64,000 nucleotides of DNA, taken from NCBI RefSeq assembly GCF_035194505.1, contig NZ_CP136573.1:2467001-2531000 (forward strand). Reading direction: 5' to 3'. The DNA comes from Erythrobacter sp. (GTDB lineage Bacteria; Pseudomonadota; Alphaproteobacteria; Sphingomonadales; Sphingomonadaceae). The notes under the pieces were generated by a model that was not told the origin of the DNA, did no database searches, and saw only the letters and a program-made list of their open reading frames with translations. Shown piece after piece: positions 8,935 through 16,729 of this stretch. Position numbers and translations under genes: made by a program. Numbering within the stretch: position 1 is the first letter of the stretch; every line of letters starts with the position of its first letter.

Positions 8935-9432
8935 ATGATCGAATTCCTCAACGCCTACCGGGTCGATGCGCAGCATATCACCAGTGTCTTTCTGGCACTG
9001 GCGGTATGGCGCTGGGGCGGAGGGCCGGAACGCTGGCTGACGGGCATTTTCGTGGCGACCATGGTGGTGCCCGTCTACCTGCTGAGAGGGGCAGGCCTGG
9101 GCCTTCCCACAGCCGGCCCGGATGCCTGGCTCTATTTTGGAATCGATCTTGTCGCGATGGCGGGCTTCGGGCTGGTGGCGCTCAATGCGAACCGCAACTA
9201 CCCGCTGTGGGTAGCCGGGTTCCAGCTGGTCGCGGTCGGCGCGCATATGATCAAGGGCATGGTCGAAGGGGTTTCGCTCTTCGCGCTGGTGATCCTGATC
9301 GTTGGCCCGTCCTATTGCCAGCTGCTGGTGCTGATCGCAGGCTTTGTCCGCCACGTCCGGCGCGAGAAGCGCTTCGGCACCTATCGTGACTGGCGCGTCG
9401 CACGGCCGCGGGCAGCCCTGTTCCAGACCTGA
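8935..9432 (+). CDS. Four-helix integral membrane protein of unknown function
   Basis: A 165-residue hydrophobic protein with about four to five predicted membrane helices (near residues 15-50 in two segments, 65-85, 90-110 and 118-140) and a basic C-terminal tail rich in Arg. The tail (RHVRREKRFGTYRDWR) should be cytoplasmic by the positive-inside rule. No enzyme motif is visible and I do not recognise the family. It begins 14 bases after the preceding small gene, so the two are probably cotranscribed. Confidence 0.6.
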   Translation: MIEFLNAYRVDAQHITSVFLALAVWRWGGGPERWLTGIFVATMVVPVYLLRGAGLGLPTAGPDAWLYFGIDLVAMAGFGLVALNANRNYPLWVAGFQLVAVGAHMIKGMVEGVSLFALVILIVGPSYCQLLVLIAGFVRHVRREKRFGTYRDWRVARPRAALFQT

Positions 9433-9494
9433 CCGCAGCGCGGGGGATCCTTTATGTCTGACACCACTGTCTCCCGTGCGGCCGGAGCGGCCCG

Positions 9495-9917
9495 ATGGTG
9501 ATCGCCGCGCTTCAGTCGCGCGCACCCCAGGCCGAACGGCCCGAGGCGCGCCTCGGCACGCTGGTCTCCGGCCTGCGCGGCTTCGTGCTGGCGTCCGGCT
9601 CCCATGCCGAGCGCTGCCATGCGCTGTTCGTCGACGAGCGGCGCTGCTACCTCGGCGATTGCGGTGTGGGCACGGGCAGCTTCAGCACGCTGTCGCTCAG
9701 GATGCGCGAGATCTTCGGCGAGGCGCTGCGGCTCGACGCGCGCGGCCTCATCCTCGCGCATAACCACCCGTCCGGCCATTGCCGCCCGAGCGGCTGCGAC
9801 ATTGTCGCCACCCGCCGCCTGTCGGAGATGGCGCGGGCGCTCGACATCGAGCTTATCGATCACCTGATCTTCACCGAGCGGTCGGTCTATTCCATGCGTG
9901 CTGGGGGATTGCTGTGA
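9495..9917 (+). CDS. RadC-like JAB/MPN domain protein, lacking the HhH domain
   Basis: A 140-residue protein consisting of the JAB metalloprotease-like domain of RadC alone. The metal-binding set is intact: a glutamate in REIFGEAL (72 or 76), His89 and His91 in HNHPSG, and Asp102 in PSGCD. Full RadC proteins are about 220 residues with an N-terminal helix-hairpin-helix region, which is absent here. Domain members are zinc isopeptidases or proteases in other systems; the substrate is unknown. Its stop overlaps the GTG start of the next gene, so the two are translationally coupled. Confidence 0.75.
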   Translation: MVIAALQSRAPQAERPEARLGTLVSGLRGFVLASGSHAERCHALFVDERRCYLGDCGVGTGSFSTLSLRMREIFGEALRLDARGLILAHNHPSGHCRPSGCDIVATRRLSEMARALDIELIDHLIFTERSVYSMRAGGLL

Positions 9918-10309
9918 ACTCCATGTCCTTCAACGGCCTGTTTCCCGATAGCGACACCCTGATCCCGCGTTTTCGCGAGGCGGGCGATGTGACGCTCGAT
10001 CTGTTCCACCGCGATGGCCGGGTGGAGGACCGCTGGCTGGGCCTGCACCCGCGCGAATTCGAGCTGCTGTGGCGGCTCGCCGAACAGCCGGGCGAGCGCC
10101 TGACCCGCCGCCAGCTGCTGGCCGATGTGTGGCGCATCACCTTCGAGCCGGAAACCAACAGCCTCGCGGTGCATGTGGCGCGGGTGCGGGCGAAGCTTGA
10201 GCCCTTCGGCCTTGCGCGGATGCTCGCGACCCATCCCGATGGCGGCTACTTTCTCGACACGCCGCCGGGGCCGGGCCATTTCCGGCTGGTCAGGCCCGTC
10301 GGCGTATAG
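9914..10309 (+). CDS. Orphan OmpR/PhoB-type winged-helix protein
   Basis: A 131-residue protein made up of an OmpR-type C-terminal DNA-binding domain (about residues 30-115: LHPREFELLWRLAEQPGE, RRQLLADVW, NSLAVHVARVRAKL, ending in the GGYFLD wing). There is no receiver domain, so it cannot take part in ordinary phosphorelay. The start is taken as GTG 9914, which overlaps the JAB gene stop as GTGA and has a GGGGGA purine run just upstream; ATG 9923 is an alternative. It closes the five-gene cassette. Confidence 0.72.
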   Translation: MNSMSFNGLFPDSDTLIPRFREAGDVTLDLFHRDGRVEDRWLGLHPREFELLWRLAEQPGERLTRRQLLADVWRITFEPETNSLAVHVARVRAKLEPFGLARMLATHPDGGYFLDTPPGPGHFRLVRPVGV

Positions 10310-10380
10310 GCTGGACTTGGGTGCCGGAATCGGCAAGGCTGACACGCAACGACACAGCTTTACGAGGGAGCGTCTGGCCC

Positions 10381-11196
10381 ATGTCCGCCACCACCATGAC
10401 CACCAATGATCGGATCGCGATCACGCTCGGCGAGGACGGCGTTGCCGAAGTCCGCTTCACCCGCGCGGACAAGATGAACGCGCTCGACCACGCAATGTTC
10501 GAGAGCATCATCGAGGCCGGGCACGCGCTCCAGCGGATGAAGGGCCTGCGCGTCGTGGTGCTCTCGGGCGAGGGCCGGGCGTTCTGCGCGGGGCTCGATC
10601 TGTCGAACTTTGCGCGCAAGCCGGCCGAGGACGAACCCCCGCTGACCGAGCGCACCTATGGCAATGCCAACCGCCCGCAGCAGGTGGCGATGCAGTGGCG
10701 CAAGCTTCCGGTTCCGGTGATCGCGGCGGTGCACGGCGTGTGCTTCGGCGGGGGCCTTCAGATCGCGAGCGGCGCGGATATCCGCATCGTCCACCCCGAG
10801 ACCCGCATGGCGATCATGGAGATGAAGTGGGGCCTCGTCCCCGACATGGGCGGCTATGCCCTGTGGCGGGGCGTAGTGCGTGACGATGTCCTGCGCGAGC
10901 TGATCTACACCAACCGCGAATTCTCCGGCGCCGAAGCCCAGACGCTCGGCCTTGCGACCTATGTCGACGAGAACCCGCGTGACCGGGCGCTCGAAATCGC
11001 CCGCACCATCGCCAACAAGAACCCCCACGCCATCCGCGCCGCCAAGCGCCTTCAGGCCGGGATGTTCGAGCACGAGACCGATGCCATCCTGCTGGAGGAA
11101 AGCATCGAGCAGCACGCGATCATGCGCAGCCGCAATCAGGTGGAAGCGGTGATGGCCGAGATGGAGCGCCGCAAGCCCAATTTCGAGGATCTCTAG
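10381..11196 (+). CDS. Enoyl-CoA hydratase/isomerase family protein
   Basis: A 271-residue crotonase-fold enzyme. The oxyanion-hole segments are visible as GRAFCAGLDL and GVCFGGGLQIA. The crotonase acid/base Glu region aligns with METKWGL-like MEMKWGLVPDMGG. The family includes hydratases, isomerases and thioesterases, so the exact acyl-CoA substrate is open. A GAGGGAG ribosome-binding sequence lies ten bases before ATG 10381. It appears to be transcribed alone. Confidence 0.85.
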   Translation: MSATTMTTNDRIAITLGEDGVAEVRFTRADKMNALDHAMFESIIEAGHALQRMKGLRVVVLSGEGRAFCAGLDLSNFARKPAEDEPPLTERTYGNANRPQQVAMQWRKLPVPVIAAVHGVCFGGGLQIASGADIRIVHPETRMAIMEMKWGLVPDMGGYALWRGVVRDDVLRELIYTNREFSGAEAQTLGLATYVDENPRDRALEIARTIANKNPHAIRAAKRLQAGMFEHETDAILLEESIEQHAIMRSRNQVEAVMAEMERRKPNFEDL

Positions 11197-11221
11197 GCGG
11201 GGGCAGACAGTTCGCGCCGAG

Positions 11222-12847
11222 CTAGTTCCCGTCCGCGAGCTTGCGCAGACGGATGCCGCGCGAGCGCCCAAGCTGCATCGTCAGGCCCTCGATCCGGCCG
11301 TCCCGACCGCGCTCGAACCGAATTCGCCCAATCGCGAAATCGAAGCTGTCCTTGTCAGCGCCAGTTACTGCGACGGGGGCTGGCTGGCGCGTCGAGCTTA
11401 TCTGCAGCTGCCCGCTCTCCGCCGAGATCGCGAACGTCTGGTCCAGTTCCTCGCTGCGATATCGTCCGGCGAATTCGCCGAGGGTATTGGCCGGAATGAC
11501 CGAGGTCTCCGTGCGCCGGAAGATAACGGGCGGGCCGTAAGCAGCCTCGAGCCGCAGCGTCCCGTCCGCGCCGGGTTGCAGGCGCATTTCAGGATCAGTG
11601 AAGCGGATGCTGCCATCGGCGAAGGTGCGCGCAGGCTTTGCCGGGCTGTCGGCAATTCGCCGCTCCAGTGTCAGGCCGTTGAAGGCCAGGGTGAAACCGG
11701 GGCCCCAATCCGAAACGTAATAGCCTGCCAGCGCTCGCAAGGCGGCTTCGGGCGGCGGCGCGGTTTCAGCCGTCGCGGGCTCGCGCGAAAGGAATGCGTC
11801 GACGAGCGCTTCATGCAGCATGCTGACATCGGCCGAGCCGTTTGACAGGATAACGATGCGGGCATCGTCTGCGGGGTGGACCGCCAGCAACGTGCGGAAG
11901 CCGGCATCGGAACCGCGATGCAGGATCGTATCCCGCCCGCGCACATCCTGACGCCAGAGCCCGAACCCGTAATTCGAGATCGTCCCGTCACTCAATGTGG
12001 TCGGCTGCGCCATCGCGGCCACCATCGCTGGATCGAGCAGGCTCGGGTGCAGCAGTTCGCGGGCCCAGATCAGCAGATCCCCGGCGGTGCTGAACATGCT
12101 GGTCGCGCCATAATTGCTGTAGTTCAGGCGGCTGTTCCGGAATGGCGCGGTGGCCGTGTAAGATTGCGCCCGGCCGGGCAGGATCGCGCCCGCATCGACA
12201 TAGATCAGGCTGTCGTTCATACCGAGCGGCTTGAACAGCCGCTGTTCGACGAAGCGGGCGAAGGACTGGCCGCTCACCCGCTCGACCGTCATGGCGGCCA
12301 GAAGGTAGCCTGCGTTACTGTAACGGAATGCGCTGCCCGGCGTGAAGTTGAGGCCCGACTGCGCCTTTACGAGTGCAAATAGCCGCTGCTGTTCGAGCAG
12401 ATCGGACATCGAAGCGCCCGAAGCGGTGACAAGATCCCACTGGTCCCTGAGACCGCTGGTATGGTTGAGCAGCTGCGCGAGGGTGATGTCTCCATAGGCT
12501 TCCGGCAGCTCCGGAAGGTGCAGCCTGACCTTGTCGTCAAGCCGCAGCTTCCCGTCCTTGGCGAGCAGCAGGATCGCGGCGGCCGTGAACTGTTTGGAGA
12601 CCGAAGCGATATGAAACTTCGTGCCCGGATCAAGCGGCCTGTCCTGTTCCAGATCGGCGGCTCCGGCGGCCCGCTGAAAGATGATCCTGTCGCCCTTGGC
12701 AACGACGATCACCAAGCCTGGTGTCTGAGGCGTGATGGCCGAAAACAGGGCGTCGGCGGACCAGGTCTGCGAAGAGCCTGTCGGGGTCTCGGCGATTGCC
12801 GGTTGCCAAGCCAGCAACGCGGCGAGGATAAGCAAGGCGTGCTTCAT
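11222..12847 (-). CDS. Secreted serine hydrolase (beta-lactamase/class C-like family)
   Basis: A 541-residue exported protein. A signal peptide ends near residue 20 (cleavage after AIA). The Ser-x-x-Lys catalytic tetrad segment is S82-V-S-K85, the second catalytic motif is the Tyr in RYSNAGY, and LLNHTSGLRD and LHRGSDAGFR segments are typical of the AmpC/EstB-like family. A C-terminal domain of about 170 residues (from about 375) is lipocalin-like beta sheet, often found in D-aminopeptidase-type members. The in vivo substrate is unknown: it could be a peptidase, esterase or peptidoglycan enzyme. I start at ATG 12847, five codons inside the longest frame, because it begins the signal peptide. 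Confidence 0.82.
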   Translation of the reverse strand: MKHALLILAALLAWQPAIAETPTGSSQTWSADALFSAITPQTPGLVIVVAKGDRIIFQRAAGAADLEQDRPLDPGTKFHIASVSKQFTAAAILLLAKDGKLRLDDKVRLHLPELPEAYGDITLAQLLNHTSGLRDQWDLVTASGASMSDLLEQQRLFALVKAQSGLNFTPGSAFRYSNAGYLLAAMTVERVSGQSFARFVEQRLFKPLGMNDSLIYVDAGAILPGRAQSYTATAPFRNSRLNYSNYGATSMFSTAGDLLIWARELLHPSLLDPAMVAAMAQPTTLSDGTISNYGFGLWRQDVRGRDTILHRGSDAGFRTLLAVHPADDARIVILSNGSADVSMLHEALVDAFLSREPATAETAPPPEAALRALAGYYVSDWGPGFTLAFNGLTLERRIADSPAKPARTFADGSIRFTDPEMRLQPGADGTLRLEAAYGPPVIFRRTETSVIPANTLGEFAGRYRSEELDQTFAISAESGQLQISSTRQPAPVAVTGADKDSFDFAIGRIRFERGRDGRIEGLTMQLGRSRGIRLRKLADGN

Positions 12848-12900
12848 GACTTCAAGTCCCAATTCATGCAGCGTGGCACCGCGCAGTCCGTCCGCAAAGC

Positions 12901-13680
12901 CTAGCCAAACACCGCGACCGACTGCATCCCGTCGAGCACCTGCCTGCCGTCAGCGTCCCACATCCTGAGGCGCTCGGAGGAATAGCCGCTATCTGCATGC
13001 TGGCTGGCGTTCTCAGCGAGATACCAGCCGTCGCGCGACTGGCTGTCCGGATCGAGCACGTTGAACGACCAGTTGATCGAGCTGATCGGCCCCTGCCGCT
13101 GCATCGCCCGCATCGCGCCCGGCGGCATGACGTCGCCCATCAGCACCAGCTTGGCCACGGGATCGAGATCATGCGCCTCGGTCAGCCGCGCCCAGCGGCG
13201 GATGGTGGCGCCGCGATCCTCACTCTTGTTCTGCCCGTGGCGCAGCTCGAAGTTCTTGGCGACGAAGCTCGGCGCGAAGCTGTGGGTCACGCCGGGGCTG
13301 TCCTCGGGCGGGCCGGGCCAGTTTTCGGGCATGGCGGCAGGGTGGAGGGCATTGGCCTCGCGCCCCTCGGCGAACAGCCAGAATGCGCTCAGCGCGAGCT
13401 TGTCGTCCACCCGGATCTCGCTGCGCACCTGCGTGACGTTGCGGCCCTGCCGGATCATTTCGGCCGAGAGCGATATGTCCTCCCCCACCGGGGCGACAAA
13501 GGCGATTTGCCCCGCGCGCAAGGGCGGTAGGCCGGGGAAGGCGCGGGTCGCCATGACATAGGCGATCAGCGCCGAGGCCCCGCCATAGAGCGTGCGCCCC
13601 TGCAGCCAGTCGGCCGCGTGGGTGAGACGGACAGGGCCGGACTGGCCGGTGACGGGTTCAAGCAGGCTCGCAATGGTCAT
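12901..13680 (-). CDS. Acyl-CoA thioesterase family protein (double hot-dog)
   Basis: A 259-residue protein with two hot-dog domains of the TesB-like thioesterase group. Recognisable stretches are GRTLYGGASALIAYV in the first domain, VRSEIRVDDKLALSAFWLFA, and SINWSFNVLD then GWYLAENASQHADSGYSSE in the second, which carries the conserved region around the catalytic Asp. It probably hydrolyses medium-chain acyl-CoAs. The gene is leftward and stands between the serine hydrolase and tRNA-Cys. Confidence 0.78.
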   Translation of the reverse strand: MTIASLLEPVTGQSGPVRLTHAADWLQGRTLYGGASALIAYVMATRAFPGLPPLRAGQIAFVAPVGEDISLSAEMIRQGRNVTQVRSEIRVDDKLALSAFWLFAEGREANALHPAAMPENWPGPPEDSPGVTHSFAPSFVAKNFELRHGQNKSEDRGATIRRWARLTEAHDLDPVAKLVLMGDVMPPGAMRAMQRQGPISSINWSFNVLDPDSQSRDGWYLAENASQHADSGYSSERLRMWDADGRQVLDGMQSVAVFG

Positions 13681-13817
13681 GCCCCCCGCTTTGCCGTGCG
13701 GCGCGCAGGTCGTCCAGACTGACGTTGCGGAAGGGCGCCTCCCGAAACACAGATTGCCAAGCCGCTACCGAATCGCTAGTGCGCCGCTTCCGTCCGGGGC
13801 ATTGTCCCGGAAGGCTC

Positions 13818-13891
13818 GGCCCGATGGCGGAGTGGTTACGCAGAGGACTGCAAATCCTTGCACGCCGGTTCGATTCCGGCTCGGGCCTCCA
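13818..13891 (+). tRNA. tRNA-Cys (GCA)
   Basis: Cloverleaf of 74 bases with the CCA end encoded. The acceptor stem pairs GGCCCGA with TCGGGCC, the anticodon loop reads CTGCAAA (GCA), and the T-arm carries GGTTCGATTCC. Confidence 0.95.
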
Positions 13892-13945
13892 CCTTTTGCG
13901 ATTGCGCGATGGCAGCCGCCGTGCTGGTATCGCGGGGATCGGAAT

Positions 13946-14021
13946 GCCGCTTTAGCTCAGTCGGTAGAGCACATCATTCGTAATGATGGGGTCACGTGTT
14001 CGAGTCACGTAAGCGGCACCA
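13946..14021 (+). tRNA. tRNA-Thr (CGT)
   Basis: Cloverleaf of 76 bases with encoded CCA. The acceptor pairs GCCGCTT with AAGCGGC, the anticodon loop is TTCGTAA (CGT, Thr), and the T-loop is TTCGAGT. It lies 54 bases after tRNA-Cys and directly precedes the phototrophy locus. Confidence 0.95.
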
Positions 14022-14517
14022 CCTTCCTTAAGGTGCTTTACCTAGGAAAATCATCGGCAGCCCGCATTCGTGAGCAAGGCCTCGATGTTTATGGCTTTGG
14101 CGAGCAGAAGACGCCCGAAAGCTTCGGGAAGGCCTGCAAGCGTTTCACCCACAATGAAAACTTGCTCCCGCAACCCGGCTCTTCATCGTCCTGCGCCGAT
14201 GCGCCTGGTGAGATTTCAGGGATCGGTACAAACTCTAGACAGCCCTCCCGGCAGTGCAATTCCGCTCATTCAAACAGCGCTGAGCCAGTTGGAGGACATG
14301 GACGGATGGCATTTTCTCGGTGCAGTCCGTCTGCTTGCCACCCACTGGCGGTTATCCGCCGCGAACGCGCGCGATCCTGAAACCAGCCGGGCAGCTAACG
14401 CCTCAGCTTGTGCCGAAAGCAGACCTTTCGCAAACGAGCCCATTGCGGACCTGAGTTGCGGCATTTATGCCGTTGGGCGACGCTAGGTGCAAATTTTTCA
14501 AGGTCGAAAGCCCGGTA
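14022..14517. other. Intergenic stretch with no recognised gene
   Basis: About 500 bases between tRNA-Thr and pucC. A short hairpin (ACCTT-CCTT-AAGGT, 14021-14034) follows the tRNA. The remainder has rightward open frames, but their translations are rich in Ser/Arg/Ala with no fold-like pattern and they lack ribosome-binding sequences. The last 120 bases resemble a dispersed intergenic repeat rather than a gene, but I cannot confirm this here. Confidence 0.45.
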
Positions 14518-15930
14518 GTGAATCAGTTCGACAAAAAGCTGATGTCGCTCTGGATGGGCTGGGGCAAGCGGCTGCTGCCGTTTGCCGATGCCGCCAGTGA
14601 CGATCTGCCGCTGTCTCGCCTGCTCAGGCTTTCGCTCATCCAGTTTTCGGTCGGAATATCGCTGACCCTTCTGGTCGGCACGCTCAACCGCGTGATGATC
14701 GTCGAGCTTGACGTGGCCTCGACGATTGTTGGCGTAATGCTCGCCCTGCCGCTGTTGGTCGCCCCGTTTCGTGCGCTCATCGGCTTTCGTTCCGACACGC
14801 ATCGTTCGGCGCTGGGCTGGCGCCGGGTGCCCTTCATCTATCGCGGCACCATGATCCAGTTCGGCGGCTTGGCGCTGATGCCCTTTGCACTGCTGGTGCT
14901 CGGCGGTGCGCTGCAATCGGCGGCCTGGACTCCATGGATCGGCCATATCAGCGCGGCGGTGGCAATCCTGCTGGTCGGCGCGGGCGTGCATATCACGCAG
15001 ACGGTCGGCCTTGCCCTTGCCACCGATCTGGCGCGCGAGGACCAGCAGGCCAATGTTGTCGGTCTGATGTATGTCAGCCTGCTGCTGGGATCGATTGTCT
15101 CCGCGCTGGCGTTCGGCGCCTTACTCACCGAATTCACCCCCGGGCGGCTGATCCAGGTGATCCAGGGTTGCGCCGTGGTCACCGTGTTCCTGAACATTGT
15201 CGCCACATGGAAGCAGGAGGCACTCAATTCGAGCCCGCCGCCAACCGATCCGGCGGCCATGGCCGGGACGTTCCGCCAAAGTTGGGACAGCTTCATCGTC
15301 CAGCGTCAGGCGCTGCGCCGCCTGATCGTGATCGGAATCGGGACGCTGGCCTTCACCATGTCGGATGTGCTGCTCGAGCCCTATGGCGGTCAGGCGCTCG
15401 GCCTCGGGGTGGGCATGACAACGCGGCTGACCGCGATTCTGGCGGGAGGCAGCCTGGTGGGCTTCACGATCGCATCGCAGATCCTCAGCCGCGGCAGCGA
15501 TCCGGTCAGGCTGGCGGGGGCGGGCGCACTGTTGGGCCTGCCCGGCTTTGCGATGATCATTGTCGCAGCGCCGATCCAATCGGTCTCGCTGTTTTCGGTC
15601 GGCGTCCTGATGATCGGGTGCGGCGCCGGCCTGTTCGGCCACGGCACGCTGACCGCCACGATGCGCGATGCGCCAAAGGGGCAGGTCGGCATGGCGCTGG
15701 GGGCATGGGGCGCGGTTCAGGCAACCGCGGCCGGAGCAGGCGCGGCGATTGGCGGGGTGGTGCGCGACCTCGCCCGCGGCCTTGTGATCATGGAAGGATG
15801 GCCCCCGGCGATCTCCGGCTATGTTCTGGTCTATGTGCTGGAACTGGTCCTGCTGGCTGCGGCGCTGATCATCATGGTGCCGCTGCTGCACCGCCCGCAG
15901 GAACAGGCCGGGCTGCTGCCGCGCGTCTGA
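14518..15930 (+). CDS. pucC: PucC-type MFS protein (bacteriochlorophyll delivery/LH assembly)
   Basis: A 470-residue, twelve-helix membrane protein of the BCD (bacteriochlorophyll delivery) branch of the major facilitator superfamily, required for assembly of LH2 in purple bacteria. Diagnostic pieces are LLPFADAASDDLPLSRLLRL, TLNRVMIVEL, FRALIGFRSDTHRSALGWRRVP and HITQTVGLALATDLA. The start is probably GTG 14518, which gives the usual 25-residue leader before LPFADAA; ATG 14542 is an alternative. Unlike the usual pucBAC order, the gene is on the opposite strand, converging on pucA with a hairpin between them. Confidence 0.88.
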   Translation: MNQFDKKLMSLWMGWGKRLLPFADAASDDLPLSRLLRLSLIQFSVGISLTLLVGTLNRVMIVELDVASTIVGVMLALPLLVAPFRALIGFRSDTHRSALGWRRVPFIYRGTMIQFGGLALMPFALLVLGGALQSAAWTPWIGHISAAVAILLVGAGVHITQTVGLALATDLAREDQQANVVGLMYVSLLLGSIVSALAFGALLTEFTPGRLIQVIQGCAVVTVFLNIVATWKQEALNSSPPPTDPAAMAGTFRQSWDSFIVQRQALRRLIVIGIGTLAFTMSDVLLEPYGGQALGLGVGMTTRLTAILAGGSLVGFTIASQILSRGSDPVRLAGAGALLGLPGFAMIIVAAPIQSVSLFSVGVLMIGCGAGLFGHGTLTATMRDAPKGQVGMALGAWGAVQATAAGAGAAIGGVVRDLARGLVIMEGWPPAISGYVLVYVLELVLLAAALIIMVPLLHRPQEQAGLLPRV

Positions 15931-16010
15931 GCAATTCCGCCAATGCGCCTGCGGGCGCGCCGGTTGCGCGTTTCTGGTCAGCTTCGGCTTCCGTCTGAAC
16001 CCGTGTCTGC

Positions 16011-16049
16011 GGCACATAAAGAAAGACCCGGCACTTGCGGCCGGGTCTT
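16011..16049 (-). terminator. Hairpin terminator between pucA and pucC
   Basis: A perfect 10-bp inverted repeat (AAGACCCGGC at 16023-16032, GCCGGGTCTT at 16040-16049) with a seven-base loop. Read leftward it is followed by a CTTTCTTTATG tract. It lies between two convergent genes and may serve both. Confidence 0.75.
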
Positions 16050-16100
16050 CCCTGTTGGCTGATCCACGGCCCTTGCAGGCCGGATGGATTGTGCAAGCGT

Positions 16101-16119
16101 CAGGCCCACGAAGGGCCTG
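16101..16119 (-). other. Hairpin just after pucA
   Basis: CAGGCCC and GGGCCTG (7-bp stem, ACGAA loop) lie seven bases beyond the pucA stop. In puc and puf operons such 3' hairpins stabilise the antenna transcript against exonucleases; that role is inferred here. Confidence 0.45.
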
Positions 16120-16126
16120 TTTCGCC

Positions 16127-16390
16127 TTATTCTGCCGGTGCGGCCTCAGTCGCGGCGGGAGCAGCAGCTTCCACAGCAGGAGCCATCGCATCTGCGACCG
16201 GCGCCGCAGCTTCGGTTTCCGTCGCCATCTCAACAGCCTCGGTGGCGCTTCCTTGGAAGAAATCGCCGAACCACGTGGTGTTCGTGAGAATGGAGTAATG
16301 GACGCCGAGCGCAGTCAGCACCAGAACCAGAAACATGATCGGAATGATCACGTTCGGGCTCACATAAAGGAAAATCCGACCTTCTTTCAT
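16127..16390 (-). CDS. pucA: Light-harvesting LH2-type alpha chain (PucA-like), with Phe-Phe at positions 44-45
   Basis: An 87-residue antenna polypeptide. Residues 1-47 align without gaps to the Rhodopseudomonas acidophila LH2 alpha chain: Pro12, Pro17, the bacteriochlorophyll ligand His31, Trp40-Phe41 and Gln46-Gly47 are all in place. Tyr44 and Trp45, which hydrogen-bond the B850 acetyl groups there, are both Phe, as expected of blue-shifted antennae. Residue 2 is Lys rather than Asn. Residues 48-87 are an Ala/Glu/Pro-rich, periplasmic extension, as in some antenna alpha chains such as Rubrivivax gelatinosus. A GGGAGG site precedes the start, and pucB ends 13 bases upstream. Confidence 0.92.
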   Translation of the reverse strand: MKEGRIFLYVSPNVIIPIMFLVLVLTALGVHYSILTNTTWFGDFFQGSATEAVEMATETEAAAPVADAMAPAVEAAAPAATEAAPAE

Positions 16391-16403
16391 CGTCTGTCCT
16401 CCC

Positions 16404-16559
16404 TTACTTGAGCCACGGCGTCAAAACGAACGCCAGCACGTGCGCGCTGAGGGCGATGCCGAAGTAAATCCGCGTCCCCCATTTCAGCCCGTCGTTGATT
16501 TCCAGGGCCTGCGCTTCCGTCAGCCCTGTGGGGTAAACCTTTGTGTCATCACCTGTCAT
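16404..16559 (-). CDS. pucB: Light-harvesting LH2-type beta chain (PucB-like)
   Basis: A 51-residue antenna polypeptide. It has the leader KVYPTGLTEAQA, one membrane helix, the central bacteriochlorophyll ligand His40 (His30 in Rps. acidophila numbering), Arg30 in GTR (Arg20, a B800 contact), and the terminal TPWL. The conserved B800-pocket histidine 12 is Asn22 here. AGGAGG lies seven bases before ATG 16559. It is the first gene of the pucB-pucA operon. Confidence 0.92.
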   Translation of the reverse strand: MTGDDTKVYPTGLTEAQALEINDGLKWGTRIYFGIALSAHVLAFVLTPWLK

Positions 16560-16729
16560 GTGGCGAACCTCCTTGATCGGTTACGGCATTCGCGGAAACT
16601 TGGTAATGACCCCAGCCTTGTTCCCTTGGGATGCAACTAGCGTGGATGTGGAATTCTCCATGAACCGCATCAAGAAATAGCGAATACGGCCATAGGCATC
16701 GAGTCGCGTGAGCGGCCCGATGCAGAGTG

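Noticed and set aside
14070..14486. A 138-codon frame before pucC
   Set aside because: No ribosome-binding site, Ser/Arg/Ala-rich translation without secondary-structure pattern, and no recognised motif. The stretch is better described as intergenic.
16560..16729. A sigma-70 promoter for pucBA
   Set aside because: A TTGACA-like hexamer exists within the PpsR-like site, but no -10 element sits at 16-18 bases, so I report the operator and not a promoter.
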